Origin: Myxococcales bacterium
Lineage (GTDB): Bacteria > Myxococcota > Polyangia > HGW-17 > SLPX01
Direction: 5' to 3'
Length of the DNA: 64,000 bases
NCBI GenBank assembly: GCA_007131745.1
Contig: SLPX01000154.1
Span: forward strand, 1-64,000
Shown here: one piece after another, positions 1 through 8,514 of the stretch
Numbering within the stretch: the first letter of the stretch is position 1
Layout of the letters: the number at the start of each line of letters is the position of its first letter
The notes under the pieces: generated by a model
Told to the model about the DNA's origin: nothing
Databases searched by the model: none
Seen by the model: the letters and a program-made list of their open reading frames with translations, nothing else
Made by a program: the position numbers and the translations under genes

Positions 1-995
1 CCTTCATGTTCCTTGAGCATCTTCGCAAAGGCAAGCATGCTCTTGTTTGAAGCGTTGCCGGCCCAGCCTCCTGTTTTCCGCACCGCCTCGAGCGCCAGGT
101 CTCCGTCTATGGACCTCCAGTTGACGAGCGGTTCGTTTACCGGGTTTTCATGTATCCGCTCGGGCATCATGTCTTTGCATTCAGGGCTGTTTTTCAGCCA
201 GGCTTTTACGATTGGATTCATGTTGAAAGAGGAACCCGCCACGATCCGCGGCATGCGCGATGTTTTTCCCCTCCTGTAGAGACTCAGAAACCCCCGGTAG
301 ATTCCGGCTATTGTCGTGCCGTTCGACACCGGCACACTGACCACCGCGGGCGCATCGCGCATTTCATCGTAAAGCTCGTATGCTATCCCTCCGTATGCAC
401 GAAGCTGCATCGCGGTATTGTCACCTCCAGGGTTTGCATCATAGATTTCTTCCCGCTCCGCATGTTCCCGAGATACTTCGACCGCGGTTTCGTAATCACC
501 GGGCACGCGCCTTATCACCGCGCCCATTTTTTCCATCTCTTCGATGCGCTTTGTGCGATATGTTTCGGGTATATAAATAACGCATCGAAGCCCGGCAAGC
601 GAGGCCGCCATTCCGATCGCCACTCCGTAGTTTCCGCACGTCGCGACGGTCACCGCGTCGAACCCTCTTCTCAAAGCATCCATCGCCTGCGCGCATGATA
701 TCCTGTCTTTCTGCGTCCCGCTCGGATTCGCGCCCTCGAACTTCAACCAGATCTGGCGCAACCCGAACTCCCGCTCGATATTCCTGACGCGCATCAACGG
801 CGTGTCGCCCACCTCGGAATCTATGATATCCTCGAAAGCTTCCAGCCTGGCCTCGAGGGGGTATTCTTTTCCCGCGGCGATCTTTCTTTGATCCTCCACG
901 TCCAGCAACACCTCGGCCGCGTCCCCGCCTGCCCCGTCCATCAGTTCATATACTCCTCCGGATTGCTCCCAGGCCTGTCTTTTTTCTTCATCCAT
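1..995 (-). CDS. Threonine-synthase-like PLP-dependent enzyme (3' end outside window)
   Basis: About 331 residues are visible before the gene leaves the left edge, with one open frame and no stop. The protein belongs to the fold-type II PLP enzymes. The PLP-lysine motif is GTQKDR (Lys96), where classical threonine synthase has SFKDR. A phosphate-binding SNGTTIAG loop lies near residues 224-231 and a threonine-synthase-like NPI..AW segment near 260. Family members convert O-phosphohomoserine to threonine or do related beta/gamma eliminations in the cytoplasm. The ATG at 995 follows GGAG by nine bases. About 65 residues precede the usual catalytic core, as in full-length threonine synthases. 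The altered lysine and glycine-loop motifs mean a different substrate is possible. The next gene to the right is transcribed divergently. Confidence 0.8.
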   Translation of the reverse strand, partial: MDEEKRQAWEQSGGVYELMDGAGGDAAEVLLDVEDQRKIAAGKEYPLEARLEAFEDIIDSEVGDTPLMRVRNIEREFGLRQIWLKFEGANPSGTQKDRISCAQAMDALRRGFDAVTVATCGNYGVAIGMAASLAGLRCVIYIPETYRTKRIEEMEKMGAVIRRVPGDYETAVEVSREHAEREEIYDANPGGDNTAMQLRAYGGIAYELYDEMRDAPAVVSVPVSNGTTIAGIYRGFLSLYRRGKTSRMPRIVAGSSFNMNPIVKAWLKNSPECKDMMPERIHENPVNEPLVNWRSIDGDLALEAVRKTGGWAGNASNKSMLAFAKMLKEHE

Positions 996-1089
996 TCTCT
1001 TAATCTCCGCAGAATCCACGAAAATCGCCGCGCAAACGCTGAAATCTAATCACCATCCAGGATTTGCGGCAAGAAATAAGTGACCGGTG

Positions 1090-1119
1090 TTGACAAGCAA
1101 TGATCGATAGTGCTATCGT
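1090..1119 (+). promoter_or_regulatory. Promoter of the vapBC pair
   Basis: A perfect -35 box TTGACA (1090-1095) is followed, after 18 bases, by an extended -10 TGC-TATCGT (TGC 1111-1113, TATCGT 1114-1119). It lies about 30 bases ahead of the antitoxin start codon. The -10 is inside an inverted repeat, which fits autorepression. Confidence 0.55.
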
Positions 1120-1139
1120 AATACCAAAGCACTGTCGAT
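1103..1139. promoter_or_regulatory. Inverted-repeat operator for the VapB-type antitoxin
   Basis: Two nested symmetries are visible. CGATAG-TG-CTATCG (1105-1118) is a perfect 6-bp inverted repeat over the -10 box. ATCGATAGTGCT (1103-1114) is repeated in inverted form as AGCACTGTCGAT (1128-1139) with 11 of 12 matches and a 13-bp spacer. AbrB/MazE-fold antitoxins bind such sites as dimers, so this is the likely autoregulatory site. The regulatory role is inferred. Confidence 0.5.
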
Positions 1140-1150
1140 GGAGGTTCAGT

Positions 1151-1357
1151 ATGCAAACTGTGACAGTATCCCCGAAATTTCAAGTGGTTATTCCGAAAGA
1201 GATAAGAAATGCATTAAGACTGCGACCCGGGCAGAAAATGAGAGTGATTGAATACGATGGACGTATCGAGTTGATACCGGATCGTGATATTTCGGAACTC
1301 AGAGGATTTCTGAAGTCCATTGACACGCGAATCGATCGCGAGAACGATAGGGTATGA
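1151..1357 (+). CDS. vapB: VapB-type antitoxin, AbrB/SpoVT swapped-hairpin fold
   Basis: This 68-residue protein has the swapped-hairpin pattern VTVSPKFQVVIPKEIR..LRLRPGQK, typical of AbrB/MazE/VapB DNA-binding antitoxins. It would bind and neutralise the PIN-domain toxin encoded next and repress the shared promoter. A longer reading frame begins at 1100, but the ATG at 1151 follows GGAGG (from 1140) at normal spacing and gives the standard family length. Its C-terminal tail (from about residue 45) is charged, as expected of a toxin-binding tail. Its stop overlaps the toxin start in an ATGA arrangement, so translation is coupled. Confidence 0.88.
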   Translation: MQTVTVSPKFQVVIPKEIRNALRLRPGQKMRVIEYDGRIELIPDRDISELRGFLKSIDTRIDRENDRV

Positions 1358-1725
1358 ATATTATCGATTCTTCCGGGTGGCTGGAATATTTTTCCGATGG
1401 CCCTAACGCAAAACACTATTTATCTCCACTGAATGATACATCATCTCTAATTGTTCCAGTCATTACAATCTATGAAGTTTTCAAGGTTGTGCTCCGGGAA
1501 TCCGGCGAAAACAACGCGCTTCAAGCCGTTGCAGCAATGCAAAAAGGAAAAATCATCGATATTACCGCCGATATTGCGATGAATGGAGCTAAGCTCAGTC
1601 TGCAACACGATCTCCCTATGGCTGATAGTATCATTTTGGCCACTGCCCGAACTTACAAATGCATTATTTGGACACAAGATTCGGACTTTCGAAATATTGA
1701 AGGCGTAAATTACTTCTCCACATAA
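1354..1725 (+). CDS. vapC: VapC-type toxin, PIN-domain ribonuclease
   Basis: This is a 123-residue PIN-domain protein. The Mg-binding acidic residues expected of the family are present: Asp5 in NIIDSSGW, Glu41 in IYEVFK, Asp in LPMADSIILA near residue 90, and a final Asp in TQDSDF near 110. VapC toxins are site-specific RNases that cleave tRNA or rRNA and are held inactive by VapB. The gene starts within the stop region of the antitoxin gene (4-bp overlap), the usual arrangement for this toxin-antitoxin type. It looks intact. The RNA target cannot be told from sequence. Confidence 0.88.
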   Translation: MNIIDSSGWLEYFSDGPNAKHYLSPLNDTSSLIVPVITIYEVFKVVLRESGENNALQAVAAMQKGKIIDITADIAMNGAKLSLQHDLPMADSIILATARTYKCIIWTQDSDFRNIEGVNYFST

Positions 1726-1753
1726 GTTTAATGTTCGAACTTCAGACCATGAA

Positions 1754-2914
1754 TCAATAGCGGGGCGGGTGGCTTATGGAAGTGTTGTAGGGGGTCTGAC
1801 CAGGAAATCTGCGTTTTTGAAGAAGTTCAAACCTATAAGCGGCCAGGTATTCGAATATCACCACCCATGCAGCGGTCATTTCTGAAACCGAGACCACGTC
1901 TACCGAGGTGACGTGCACGAATCCACCCAGGATGTGGTTTTCTTCGTCTTCATCTGAGACTCGGTGCATCAGCTTGTAATAGAGAAAATTGCACAGGTAG
2001 TCGCCCGCATAGTCCGAGATTCCCACCGGGTAACCTTCCCCATCCAGGACGGCTTCGAGTTCCGCGAGGGGAATCGTGCCGTAAAGAAATTCCGCGCCTT
2101 CTTCCACGATGGGTCCGCCTGACATGAACACCCCGTTATTGTCCATGCCGTAGGCCCGGTTCACGGCCGTGGATTCCAGACGGATCTTTTGTTCTCCGGC
2201 TGCAACCCCTGAAGCGACCGCGATAACCGGTTTCAGCCTCTCGTACTCGGCCAAGAGTTCTTCATCAGCCTCCTCCCAAACCACCGGAGTCATGAACGCT
2301 CTAATGTCGTGACCCGCAATCAGTTCATGGTCCAGAGGCTCAACCGCAGCCCAGGAAGGGTTATCTTCGATTCCGCCGAAGGGCCCGAACCCTGAGACAA
2401 GGATCACCGGCAAAACATCTACGTCCAGAATCATTTCGATGCGGCAAATCCCACCGGTGCAGTTGTCATCGTCTCCATGAATCACGGCCACGTACCCACC
2501 CGACCGGGTCGGCACACCCGCCACCATTCCATCCGTCTCGAGTTGGAGTCCGGGTGGAAGTGCGCCCCCGGCCAAAGTGTAAACTCGTTCCGCTCCCGTG
2601 TGGTCATGATTATTCAGGTTCAGCTCGTATGCATAGTCGATGCGGCCCGAAGGATCCGTGATATGAACCTGATCCGGCGAGAGACCGGTGTCCGCGGGGG
2701 AACCATCTTCGAGCAAGTCACCGTCTGGAAATATTGCTCCGTCCGGTAGAAGACCCGCGTCGGAATACGCTTCGGTTCCCGTGTTGTCGCTCCGGCATCC
2801 GCCCGTGTATAACCCGACCTGCAATAAGATCAAAAACAAGAACGGGAACGAAAAGCCGGACTTGAAGCAGAATCTGGAAATAACGTCTTTATCGAACATT
2901 CGAAACTCTTTCAT
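1754..2914 (-). CDS. Lipoprotein with Ig-like domain and pyroglutamyl-peptidase I (C15) domain
   Basis: The N-terminus is a hydrophobic signal ending at a probable lipid-modified cysteine (YTGGC, Cys40), so the protein is exported. Residues about 90-165 resemble the He_PIG Ig-like domain (LPPGLQLETDGMVAGVP). Residues about 168-345 match pyrrolidone-carboxylate peptidase: LVSGFGPFGG near the start, Glu247 in IRLESTAVN, Cys308 in GDYLCN and His334 in GFVHV. The Glu-Cys-His triad is therefore complete. Family enzymes remove N-terminal pyroglutamate and are normally cytoplasmic and about 210 residues long, so secretion and the extra domain are unusual. A second methionine at residue 6 could be the start. 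The gene follows the beta-helix lipoprotein by 25 bases and is probably co-transcribed with it. Confidence 0.75.
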   Translation of the reverse strand: MKEFRMFDKDVISRFCFKSGFSFPFLFLILLQVGLYTGGCRSDNTGTEAYSDAGLLPDGAIFPDGDLLEDGSPADTGLSPDQVHITDPSGRIDYAYELNLNNHDHTGAERVYTLAGGALPPGLQLETDGMVAGVPTRSGGYVAVIHGDDDNCTGGICRIEMILDVDVLPVILVSGFGPFGGIEDNPSWAAVEPLDHELIAGHDIRAFMTPVVWEEADEELLAEYERLKPVIAVASGVAAGEQKIRLESTAVNRAYGMDNNGVFMSGGPIVEEGAEFLYGTIPLAELEAVLDGEGYPVGISDYAGDYLCNFLYYKLMHRVSDEDEENHILGGFVHVTSVDVVSVSEMTAAWVVIFEYLAAYRFELLQKRRFPGQTPYNTSISHPPRY

Positions 2915-2939
2915 GGTTTTTCGTAAACGTTAAGCCGGT

Positions 2940-4847
2940 TTACATTTCGACCGGACGAGAGGGCATACTTGGAGGCGGTGCCGGAGAAATTTCGCCTATG
3001 GTAGTCCATTGTATGCATTCATTTCCCATCGTGCAGCTCACTTCGTTGCATTCTCCTATTTCCGAAAACGTGCCTTGATTTCTGGCAATAGCCAAGAGGG
3101 AGCCATGGATCCTGTTTCCGTAAATTTCGGCATGGGCCGAGCCGCAAAGAAATATGCCGAACAGGGCATTATTGTAAATGTCGTTGTACTGCAACAAATG
3201 ATTGCCGTCTTGAATGGTTATGCCCACACCGTATGAACCCTCAAGGTCTTTAAAAGTATTTAATTGCTCGGAGTGTTCCACAATGGAGGTTCCGCCTACA
3301 ACGTGTACTCCGGTTCCGCGGTTTCCAAACAAACCTACGCACAGCAGCCACAGGTCTTCGGTCGAGTCCGATGTTATTCCGCCCAAGTCATTTAGCGAAA
3401 TTTCTCCGCTCCAGACGGCTATGTCCGAGGAATCGCGGATCAAAACGCCGGCCCCCTCGTTTCTCCAGGTTTTTACGTTCAAAAGCAACACGGTGGTGCA
3501 GTTGTTGATGGATATTCCGTTTCCCAGGTAATAGTCGTCTCCAAAATCATAATCCGCATCTCCGGGAGATTCGGTGTTTTCCGGTAGCGTCAGAAAACCC
3601 TCCGGTATCAGTATTTCCGAAAACACGGATTCGCCTGGAGTATTGAATTCCACCGCGTTGTAAAAAATGTTTACATGTTCCGAAAGCCTGACGGATAAAA
3701 TGTCGATATTTTCGGATTCCAGCAGCATGATCCCGGCTGTGCCGTTCGCATTGAATACCGAATCGGCAATCTCCGAATCTGTCACATCCTTGAAAACAAG
3801 CGAACCGAGTCCGTTGTTTTCCCAAAACAGGGACCCGCTTATGAACACATTGGATGTGGAAAGGAACGTTGCACCGAAATCTCCAAAAGACTGGGAGACA
3901 ATACTGTCGACCATTTCGAATCCTAGGGCGTGCTGAACATGCAAGGCTCTCCCGTTTCCATGCAGTCGCGCTCCTTTCACCGTGACGGGCGCGGAGCGAA
4001 CAATCATGCCTGCGGTCTTGTTGAAAAACAGGTCCGTGTGCAAAAGCCGGGTCCGCGCTTCCGGTTCCCACACGCCGTTGTGGTCGACTTCAACTCCAAC
4101 CCCCGAAGCGATCGAGTGGACCCTTTCCAAAACGACCGGAACCGGAGCCAAAATCCGAACGCCGAAATCACCTCCCTTGATCTGCAGGTTCCGGATGATC
4201 ACCGAGCCGGCATCCAGAATCAGTATGCCGGTTTCTCCCTCACTGTTGACGATCTCCGGAGGAGTCTGCCCATCACCCTCGATGACCAGGTTTTTGTCCG
4301 TTTCGATGACAATCCCCCCAAAACTGTCCTGTGCCACGGTGATCACCCCGCCGTCTCTGACCAGGCTGATTGCATCCTGCAGAGATTCCGCGTCACCGGG
4401 ATACCGGATGTTGCATTCAGGACTCTCATCACGCCGGCAAACCCCTGGAACTTCTCCGTTGCAGTTCATGCACCCCTCTTTGCATTCGCTCTCGCAGCAA
4501 ATTCCTCCGGAACAAAAACCGCTCAAACACTCCGCGGGATCCATGCACTCCTCGCCGTTGGTTTTCAGAACCATCAAACACTCCCCTTCCAGGCAATCCT
4601 CCCCGAAACGGCAGTCTTCGACTCTTCCGCACTCCATGCACGCTCCCTCCACGCATCCAAGTTTGTCATCACAACCCCCTGGTTCATCGCAGACCTGCCT
4701 GCATAGTGAATCAACGCAAACCAGGCCGGGAGAACACTCACCCGTGCATTCGCCTCCGATGCCGGGCAAAAAGCGGTCTTTTTCAAGGCGACAGGAAACC
4801 GACAAACCAAATAAAAGCAACGCTGACGGAATAATTGCAAACTTCAT
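2940..4847 (-). CDS. Cys-rich lipoprotein with right-handed parallel beta-helix
   Basis: This 635-residue predicted lipoprotein has a signal ending LSVSC (Cys19). Residues about 30-140 form a Cys-rich module with many CxxxxC spacings, such as CSPGLVCVDSLC and CVEGACMEC. Residues about 150-600 are rich in short repeats of the NosD/pectin-lyase-like beta-helix type (for example 'VIEGDGQTPPEIVNS', 'IIRNLQIKGGDFGV' and NAEIYGN-like turns). Such helices often bind or cleave polysaccharides, but I see no recognisable catalytic set, so the function is unknown. It lies between two other lipoprotein genes on the same strand, with an 87-base gap upstream and a 25-base gap downstream. Confidence 0.7.
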   Translation of the reverse strand: MKFAIIPSALLLFGLSVSCRLEKDRFLPGIGGECTGECSPGLVCVDSLCRQVCDEPGGCDDKLGCVEGACMECGRVEDCRFGEDCLEGECLMVLKTNGEECMDPAECLSGFCSGGICCESECKEGCMNCNGEVPGVCRRDESPECNIRYPGDAESLQDAISLVRDGGVITVAQDSFGGIVIETDKNLVIEGDGQTPPEIVNSEGETGILILDAGSVIIRNLQIKGGDFGVRILAPVPVVLERVHSIASGVGVEVDHNGVWEPEARTRLLHTDLFFNKTAGMIVRSAPVTVKGARLHGNGRALHVQHALGFEMVDSIVSQSFGDFGATFLSTSNVFISGSLFWENNGLGSLVFKDVTDSEIADSVFNANGTAGIMLLESENIDILSVRLSEHVNIFYNAVEFNTPGESVFSEILIPEGFLTLPENTESPGDADYDFGDDYYLGNGISINNCTTVLLLNVKTWRNEGAGVLIRDSSDIAVWSGEISLNDLGGITSDSTEDLWLLCVGLFGNRGTGVHVVGGTSIVEHSEQLNTFKDLEGSYGVGITIQDGNHLLQYNDIYNNALFGIFLCGSAHAEIYGNRIHGSLLAIARNQGTFSEIGECNEVSCTMGNECIQWTTIGEISPAPPPSMPSRPVEM

Positions 4848-4933
4848 GGCCGCCCGCCTTTCTGTTCAGGGGTTGAACGAAAAATTCCATTGCAACCCTC
4901 TTTCAGATACCAATCGTACTCCCCATTTTTCGT

Positions 4934-6922
4934 TTAATCCAACAAATTAGATTCGGCTGTTCCCTGGCGGAGATAATTGCCCCGGCCTGTGGGCCACACA
5001 AGACAGTTGTCCGCTGAACCCGGCAGGTCCCAGATCTGAACGCCTCCTTGGCCTCCGCCGAGAGTGTCTTTAAGGGATATGATAAGCTCAAGTTGCCCGT
5101 CTCGGTCGATGTCGGCCACGGTAGGCGCGGCCATGGAACCCCGGCCGAACAATTCTATCTTGTGCAGTTCAACCCCGTTGTTGTTCAGTATTATGAGGTG
5201 CGCGGGTGCATCCGGTTCCCTGGGTTGACCTGAAGAATAGGTCGTAAAAATCACTTCCGGAACTCCATCGCCGTTCAGATCGGCTATCAAAACTTCGCTT
5301 GCCCCGATGTACGGATTCGACTGAGTAGCGAAAGTGTATGTCCAAAGTAGTTCCCCACTGTTGGAGAAAGCGTACAGATTGCCGTCGTATGCAGGCGAGA
5401 TAATTTCCAGGCCGGGTTCCTGGTTGATATCGCCGAGAGACGGGGAAGGCATTGTAAACACGATGTTATGCCCCATCGATGCGCCGATGTGCAGATGGCC
5501 GTTTACCTCGATCGGCCTTTCCCAGCCCGCGGGCCTTGAAAGATCCGGGTTAAAAACCCAGAAAGAAACCCCTTGCGTGTCGGTGGAAAGGGTGTGTTCA
5601 TGATCCCCGACCAACACCACCTGCATTGTTCCGTCGCGATACAGATCCCCCATGACCGGTGGGCTGTAGGTGAACTCCGAACGATCCCCCGTGCCCCATC
5701 CCTGCCGCGCAAGATCCAGGTCGTGATACGCGGGAACCGAAGTCACGACCCGTCCCGTGTAGCTTTCATGTGTGGGAAACGGGCTGCCGTCGGGGCTGAA
5801 AATCCCGAACCCTATGGCGTCGTACGTGGTTACTACATCCAGAAAACCGTCGCCGTTCATGTCGGCTAGTCCGATGTTTTGATTGTATCCACCGAAATCC
5901 CAACACCCGGGCGCGGGTTCCGGTGGGTCGCAAGTATCTGAGTCGACCTGGGGCCAGCCTTGCCTCATTGTTCCATCCAGGTTGTACACCGCGGTCACGG
6001 GCCCGGAAGAAGTCTTGTTAACCACGATTTCCATGAACCCGTCTCCGTCCAGGTCTCCGGCCGTTATGGATCGTATCTCGTCCGAGCCCCCGAAATGCAA
6101 CGGCCAGCCCGGAAGAAACTCTCCTTCGTGGTCGTATACCGCCACGTTCACCCCGTGGTCTCCGCCGGCGAAGGAGCCGACCGCTATTTCCATCCTTCCG
6201 TTCATGTTCATGTCTCCGACCACGGGCGACGCCCACATACGGGTTGATCCGTGATCAACCGGGTCGGACGCGGTGTGGGCCCAGGCGGCTCTCCAAAGCA
6301 AATCCCCGTCTGAATTCCACACGTACAAAACCGAGTGCCGCGAGGCTATTATTTCGTTATTGCCGTCACCGTTTATGTCCGCGACAGCCGGAGACGCAAG
6401 CCAGTTTTCATCCCAGCTTGCAGGAAGAGTCATCCTCAAGACCGGGGCGTGCACCTCCCCTGTAGGTCCTCCCGGAAGCGGCTCGCAAGGTGTTGCACTA
6501 TCGCGTATGCAAGCGCCCTCTCCGTCCGGATGGTAACCGGCTGCGCACCACCTGCAATTCGGACCGAGATAACCCTCGTTGCATGTGCACACCGCTCTTC
6601 CGGAGGAATCGTCGCAGGTTCCGCCGTCATTTGATTCATTGCAGGTGTCGGGGGTGCAAAGAAGAGGAAGACAAGCACCACCCTCTTGCTCATATCCTTG
6701 TGCACACCTGTCGCACCACTGTCCGGTGTAACCATCGTTGCATGTACATACCGCAGTTCCGGTCGAATCATCGCAGGTTCCGCCTCCATTGGCTTCATTG
6801 CAGGTATTCGGCCCGCAATGACCAACTGCTGCTTTTTCATCCTTTGAACATCCTCCCGGTACGCCCATTAAAAGAGCGCAGAAAACCAGACAAAAAATCG
6901 GCTCTGAAAATAATCGTTTCAT
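4934..6922 (-). CDS. Lipoprotein with two EGF-like modules and an FG-GAP/VCBS beta-propeller
   Basis: The 662-residue protein begins with a signal peptide and a candidate lipobox VPGGC (Cys25). Two EGF-like modules follow (about residues 33-82 and 83-135), each with the pattern CxxxxCNExNxGGTCDD..AVCTCNxGY. The rest carries at least six FG-GAP/VCBS-like units with calcium-binding DxNxDG or DxDxDG loops (DINGDGN, DLDGDGF, DMNGDGF, DLNGDGV, DIDRDGQ), predicting a surface beta-propeller. Such proteins usually mediate adhesion or ligand binding. The start follows CAGGAGG closely. It is the first gene of a leftward lipoprotein group and diverges from the gene at 7056. Confidence 0.75.
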   Translation of the reverse strand: MKRLFSEPIFCLVFCALLMGVPGGCSKDEKAAVGHCGPNTCNEANGGGTCDDSTGTAVCTCNDGYTGQWCDRCAQGYEQEGGACLPLLCTPDTCNESNDGGTCDDSSGRAVCTCNEGYLGPNCRWCAAGYHPDGEGACIRDSATPCEPLPGGPTGEVHAPVLRMTLPASWDENWLASPAVADINGDGNNEIIASRHSVLYVWNSDGDLLWRAAWAHTASDPVDHGSTRMWASPVVGDMNMNGRMEIAVGSFAGGDHGVNVAVYDHEGEFLPGWPLHFGGSDEIRSITAGDLDGDGFMEIVVNKTSSGPVTAVYNLDGTMRQGWPQVDSDTCDPPEPAPGCWDFGGYNQNIGLADMNGDGFLDVVTTYDAIGFGIFSPDGSPFPTHESYTGRVVTSVPAYHDLDLARQGWGTGDRSEFTYSPPVMGDLYRDGTMQVVLVGDHEHTLSTDTQGVSFWVFNPDLSRPAGWERPIEVNGHLHIGASMGHNIVFTMPSPSLGDINQEPGLEIISPAYDGNLYAFSNSGELLWTYTFATQSNPYIGASEVLIADLNGDGVPEVIFTTYSSGQPREPDAPAHLIILNNNGVELHKIELFGRGSMAAPTVADIDRDGQLELIISLKDTLGGGQGGVQIWDLPGSADNCLVWPTGRGNYLRQGTAESNLLD

Positions 6923-7055
6923 ATCGACCCTCCTGGACTGATTCTAATCTTTTTGGAAAAAAGAGAAATCGGTATTTTCGGGCCGCTTGCGATTCCGACC
7001 TTTCTCATATATGAACACATTGTAGTTGGACTTTTTTTACAAACAGGTAGCTGAC

Positions 7056-8393
7056 ATGTACAAACCATCGACCAAATTTTTGACCCTCATCTTTTTCATA
7101 ATCACGACGTTCGGCGTAGGTTGCGGCGATGATTCATCCGGGGATAAATGCGTGCCCGGAGAAACCCGCTGCGAGGGAAATGCGGTGGTGTTCTGCCGCC
7201 ATGATGGAAGCGGCTGGAGTTCGCCACGGTATTGCGAACCCATAGAAACCTGCTTGGAATCCATCTGTGTGCCCATATATTGTGAACCGGGTGAAAAGCT
7301 CTGCGCGTCCACGACTCTCCTGACATGCAACGAAGACGGTTCATCATGGACTTCCGAAGAATGTCCCGAGGGGTTGGTCTGCGTTTTTGAAGCATGCCGC
7401 GAGTGCGTGGAAGACAAGGGTTGCGGAGAAAATGAAGAGTGCATGGACGGCGTATGTGAACCCGCCCGGCTCAGGATCGTAACCGAAAGCCTGGCGGACG
7501 GAATGGTGGGCGGAGCGTATGGGTTACAACTGGAATCAAAACCTGCCTGCGAAACCGGCACGTGGGCAATTGACTCGGGTTCCCTGCCTCCCGGGCTTAA
7601 TCTTTCGGACAGCGGAGAAATTCACGGCACTCCGACGGCGGAGGGAGAGTATGCTTTCGTGATAACCCTGGATTGCGCTCACTTTGAAACCGCATACGCT
7701 TCGTACGATATCCGGATCCACCCGGAAGGTTTGCTCATAGTCACCGACACTCTTCCTCAGGGCATGCAGGGATTCGAATACTACGCTGAATTGACCGCTC
7801 TGGGCGGACTGGAACCATACGGGTGGATGGTCTCCGAAGGATCCCTGCCGAGCGGGCTTTTTCTTACATACGACGGCGTGTTCATGGGCGCGCCGGATGA
7901 CGTTGGGGATTTTCCGCTCACGATAAAGGTGTTTGACGACAATGATCCTCCACAGATGGCATGGAAAGACCTGCTGCTCGTAATCGGCATAGCGCCGCTC
8001 GAGATATTCGGAGAGGACGAATATGATCTGCTTGTGGGAAAAGTTATCGTCTTGGACATGATCACTGTTTTTCCCGGTATCCCCATTCCTTACTCCACCC
8101 AACTCCAGGCAAGAGGGGGACTCAAACCCTATTACTGGATTGAAACCGACCTTCCCGCGGGAATGAACTTCATTATTCCTGAAAGCGGCATTCCCGATGG
8201 GCTGACCCTCGAAGAAGACGGAAGTCTTCACGGCTCGGTCACCTCCACCGAACAGGTGATAACCGTGTCTGTCCCCTTTTCGGATATCGAAATAACGGGC
8301 TTTTTCTTTGCGGCCCAGGTGTCGGACGCTCAAGATCCGCCGGACATCGATACCGCTGCTTTTGTTATTCCTACATTGCCCATCGGCGGCTGA
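7056..8393 (+). CDS. Cys-rich lipoprotein with Ig-like (He_PIG) domains
   Basis: The 445-residue protein has a signal peptide ending FGVGC (Cys23), so it is a predicted lipoprotein. Residues about 30-140 are Cys-rich and contain a repeated C.PGE..C.....TCNEDGSSW-like unit. Three Ig-like domains of the He_PIG type follow, recognised by SLPPGLNLSDSGEIHGTP, SLPSGLFLTYDGVFMGAP and GIPDGLTLEEDGSLHGS. A TTG start at 7026 would add ten residues. The ATG at 7056 gives a clean signal peptide and is preferred. The function is not recognisable and a surface structural or adhesive role is a guess. The gene diverges from the EGF/FG-GAP lipoprotein gene. Confidence 0.7.
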   Translation: MYKPSTKFLTLIFFIITTFGVGCGDDSSGDKCVPGETRCEGNAVVFCRHDGSGWSSPRYCEPIETCLESICVPIYCEPGEKLCASTTLLTCNEDGSSWTSEECPEGLVCVFEACRECVEDKGCGENEECMDGVCEPARLRIVTESLADGMVGGAYGLQLESKPACETGTWAIDSGSLPPGLNLSDSGEIHGTPTAEGEYAFVITLDCAHFETAYASYDIRIHPEGLLIVTDTLPQGMQGFEYYAELTALGGLEPYGWMVSEGSLPSGLFLTYDGVFMGAPDDVGDFPLTIKVFDDNDPPQMAWKDLLLVIGIAPLEIFGEDEYDLLVGKVIVLDMITVFPGIPIPYSTQLQARGGLKPYYWIETDLPAGMNFIIPESGIPDGLTLEEDGSLHGSVTSTEQVITVSVPFSDIEITGFFFAAQVSDAQDPPDIDTAAFVIPTLPIGG

Positions 8394-8514
8394 GGTTGCC
8401 CGGCACTGCACTCGAATGTCGGTAGCGCTTTGCGAATGTTTGGACAATGATGTAGAAGTTCCCTGCCTGTTGTGCATTTAAAACGTGTATGTATCGTCCG
8501 AAAGGTGGATATTG

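Noticed and set aside
3982..4950. Rightward reading frame of 322 codons
   Set aside because: It is antisense to the beta-helix lipoprotein gene and gives a Ser/Pro/Thr-rich translation with no domain or ribosome site.
7536..8477. Leftward reading frame of 313 codons
   Set aside because: It is antisense to the Ig-like lipoprotein gene, which has a lipobox and three domains. The opposite frame shows no recognisable protein.
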